Source: an uncultured Desulfobulbus sp.
GTDB taxonomy: Bacteria; Desulfobacterota; Desulfobulbia; Desulfobulbales; Desulfobulbaceae
Assembly (NCBI GenBank): GCA_946539945.1
Contig: CAMNHX010000085.1
Location: forward strand, 1 to 6,967
Direction: 5' to 3'
DNA: 6,967 nucleotides
Part shown: piece after piece, positions 6,564 to 6,967 of the stretch
Layout: every line of letters starts with the position of its first letter
How positions within the stretch are numbered: position 1 is the stretch's first letter
Translations under genes and position numbers: made by a program
Notes under the pieces: generated by a model
Databases searched by the model: none
What the model was told of the DNA's origin: nothing
The model's input: only the letters and a program-made list of their open reading frames with translations

Positions 6564-6586
6564 AATAAAACCCGGCTTGCGCCGGG
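6564..6586 (-). terminator. Terminator-like hairpin in the reductase leader
   Basis: On the minus strand CCCGGC-GCAA-GCCGGG (6586-6571) forms a 6-bp stem with a stable GNRA-type loop, followed directly by TTTTATT (6570-6564). It ends 25 nt before the reductase ATG and 11 nt before its AAGGAG. It could end a transcript coming from beyond 6967 or a small RNA from this region, or act as an attenuator of the reductase gene. Which applies depends on the promoter position, which I cannot fix. Confidence 0.55.
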
Positions 6587-6628
6587 GCCTGTCTTGACCC
6601 GCAAGATACAGCAAGCGCTGCTTTTTTC

Positions 6629-6643
6629 TGTAACTTGGTCACA
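6629..6643. promoter_or_regulatory. Operator-like inverted repeat upstream of the reductase gene
   Basis: TGTAAC-TTG-GTCACA is a 6-3-6 inverted repeat with one mismatch, centred about 98 nt upstream of the reductase ATG. It recalls Crp/Fnr-family sites (TGTGA-N6-TCACA), but the half-site spacing is one base shorter than usual. It may be a regulator site; the evidence is weak. Confidence 0.25.
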
Positions 6644-6753
6644 TTGCGTGTTTTTTTGGGAAGCGCACCCAAAAAGGGGAGGCTGATTGGAGAGTTGAGT
6701 GTGGACTTTTCAGTGCGTCAGCACGGTAAAAGTAGTGGGCTTGCTTGCCAACG

Positions 6754-6845
6754 AAGCGGGAAATGCCGTGGAATTATGGCATTTTCGCTTTCAATTTTCA
6801 GAGAGGTGTACCCTCGAAAGTTTGTCCCCGGAGATCCGGGGAAAC
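6754..6845. other. Cluster of three hairpins, possible structured RNA
   Basis: Hairpin 1 (6754-6790) pairs AAGCG and AAATGCC with GGCATTT and CGCTT around a 10-nt loop, with a 2:1 internal mismatch. Hairpin 2 (6803-6815) pairs GAGG with CCTC. Hairpin 3 (6820-6845) pairs CCCCGG with CCGGGG around AGAT, extended by GTTT/AAAC across a 2-nt bulge. No U tract follows on the + strand; on the minus strand the next terminator-like hairpin is at 6586. No known RNA family is recognised. Confidence 0.3.
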
Positions 6846-6967
6846 CCAAGTGGTCATCGTAAGGAATCAAAGCACGGGAACCTTGCAAAATTTGTCTAAT
6901 AAAGTCCAATCATTTTATTGAAATTACATTAAAACAATTTATTGTATTCTTGATAATTCTTTGATTT

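Larger units (their letters stand above)
6539..6967. other. Gene-poor region upstream of the reductase gene
   Basis: I recognise no protein gene in these 429 bases. The short open frames (63-75 aa) overlap each other on both strands and show no family features. The region holds the reductase ribosome binding site and leader hairpin, an operator-like inverted repeat at 6629-6643, and A/T-run repeats (6653-6660 against 6668-6675). It also has three further hairpins at 6754-6790, 6803-6815 and 6820-6845. The last 75 bases are very AT-rich and could hold a promoter, but no clear -35/-10 pair is visible before the edge. Confidence 0.6.

Noticed and set aside
5432..6568. 378-aa open frame on the + strand
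   Set aside because: Antisense shadow of the reductase gene, with no family features and no ribosome binding site context that outweighs the clear minus-strand gene.
6609..6626. Possible + strand terminator (CAGC-AAGC-GCTG then T run)
   Set aside because: The stem is only 4 bp and no + strand gene lies upstream of it.
6653..6675. TTTTTGGG/CCCAAAAA inverted repeat as a terminator
   Set aside because: The T run is in the 5' arm rather than after a GC stem, so it does not have terminator form in either direction.
6635..6909. Small open frames of 63-75 aa on both strands upstream of the reductase
   Set aside because: They overlap each other, lack ribosome binding sites and recognisable composition, and cover hairpins, so coding is not supported.

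Overview
The window looks like chromosomal DNA of a GC-rich, sulfur-metabolising bacterium. A Desulfovibrio-like member of the Desulfobacterota would fit the sulfur-transfer domain set and the composition, but this is a low-confidence inference because no rRNA or lineage marker is present. All recognisable genes lie on the minus strand, so they are read from right to left.

Layout in transcription order: 6967-6539 is an AT-richer, gene-poor region with several hairpins. It ends in a terminator-like hairpin just ahead of a well-formed ribosome binding site. 6538-4850 encodes an FAD/NAD(P)H coenzyme A-disulfide or persulfide reductase with a C-terminal rhodanese domain (562 aa). 4853-4014 continues in the -1 frame and encodes a TusA domain and a DsrE2-type domain with no credible start codon of its own. 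A strong terminator follows (3987-3955). Then come a sigma70-like promoter (about 3920-3893), a leader hairpin with a T tract (3864-3834), galU (3821-2940), priA (2934-412), a pair of REP-like inverted repeats (about 321-395), and the 5' part of a J-domain protein gene (from 323 or 260, running off the left edge).

The most notable feature is the junction at 4832-4874. The reductase-rhodanese frame ends with codons GTA AAA AAA AAG TAA. The classic -1 slippery heptamer A AAA AAG overlaps the end of this frame, inside a run of nine A. A GGAG Shine-Dalgarno-like element lies 11 nt upstream, and a 6-bp stem-loop starts 3 nt downstream. This is the same three-part layout as the E. coli dnaX frameshift signal. 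A -1 shift gives an 841-aa reductase-rhodanese-TusA-DsrE2 polypeptide, while normal termination gives a 562-aa reductase-rhodanese that resembles known stand-alone persulfide reductases. The locus may therefore make two forms of one sulfur-transfer enzyme, one with and one without the tethered sulfur carriers. Transcriptional slippage on the A tract, or a one-base homopolymer error, would produce the same fusion and must be separated from programmed recoding.

galU (UDP-glucose synthesis) and priA (replication restart) are 5 nt apart and probably share a transcript that may reach the J-domain gene. Both galU and the reductase gene have a terminator-like hairpin between their presumed promoter region and start codon, which raises the possibility of transcription attenuation.
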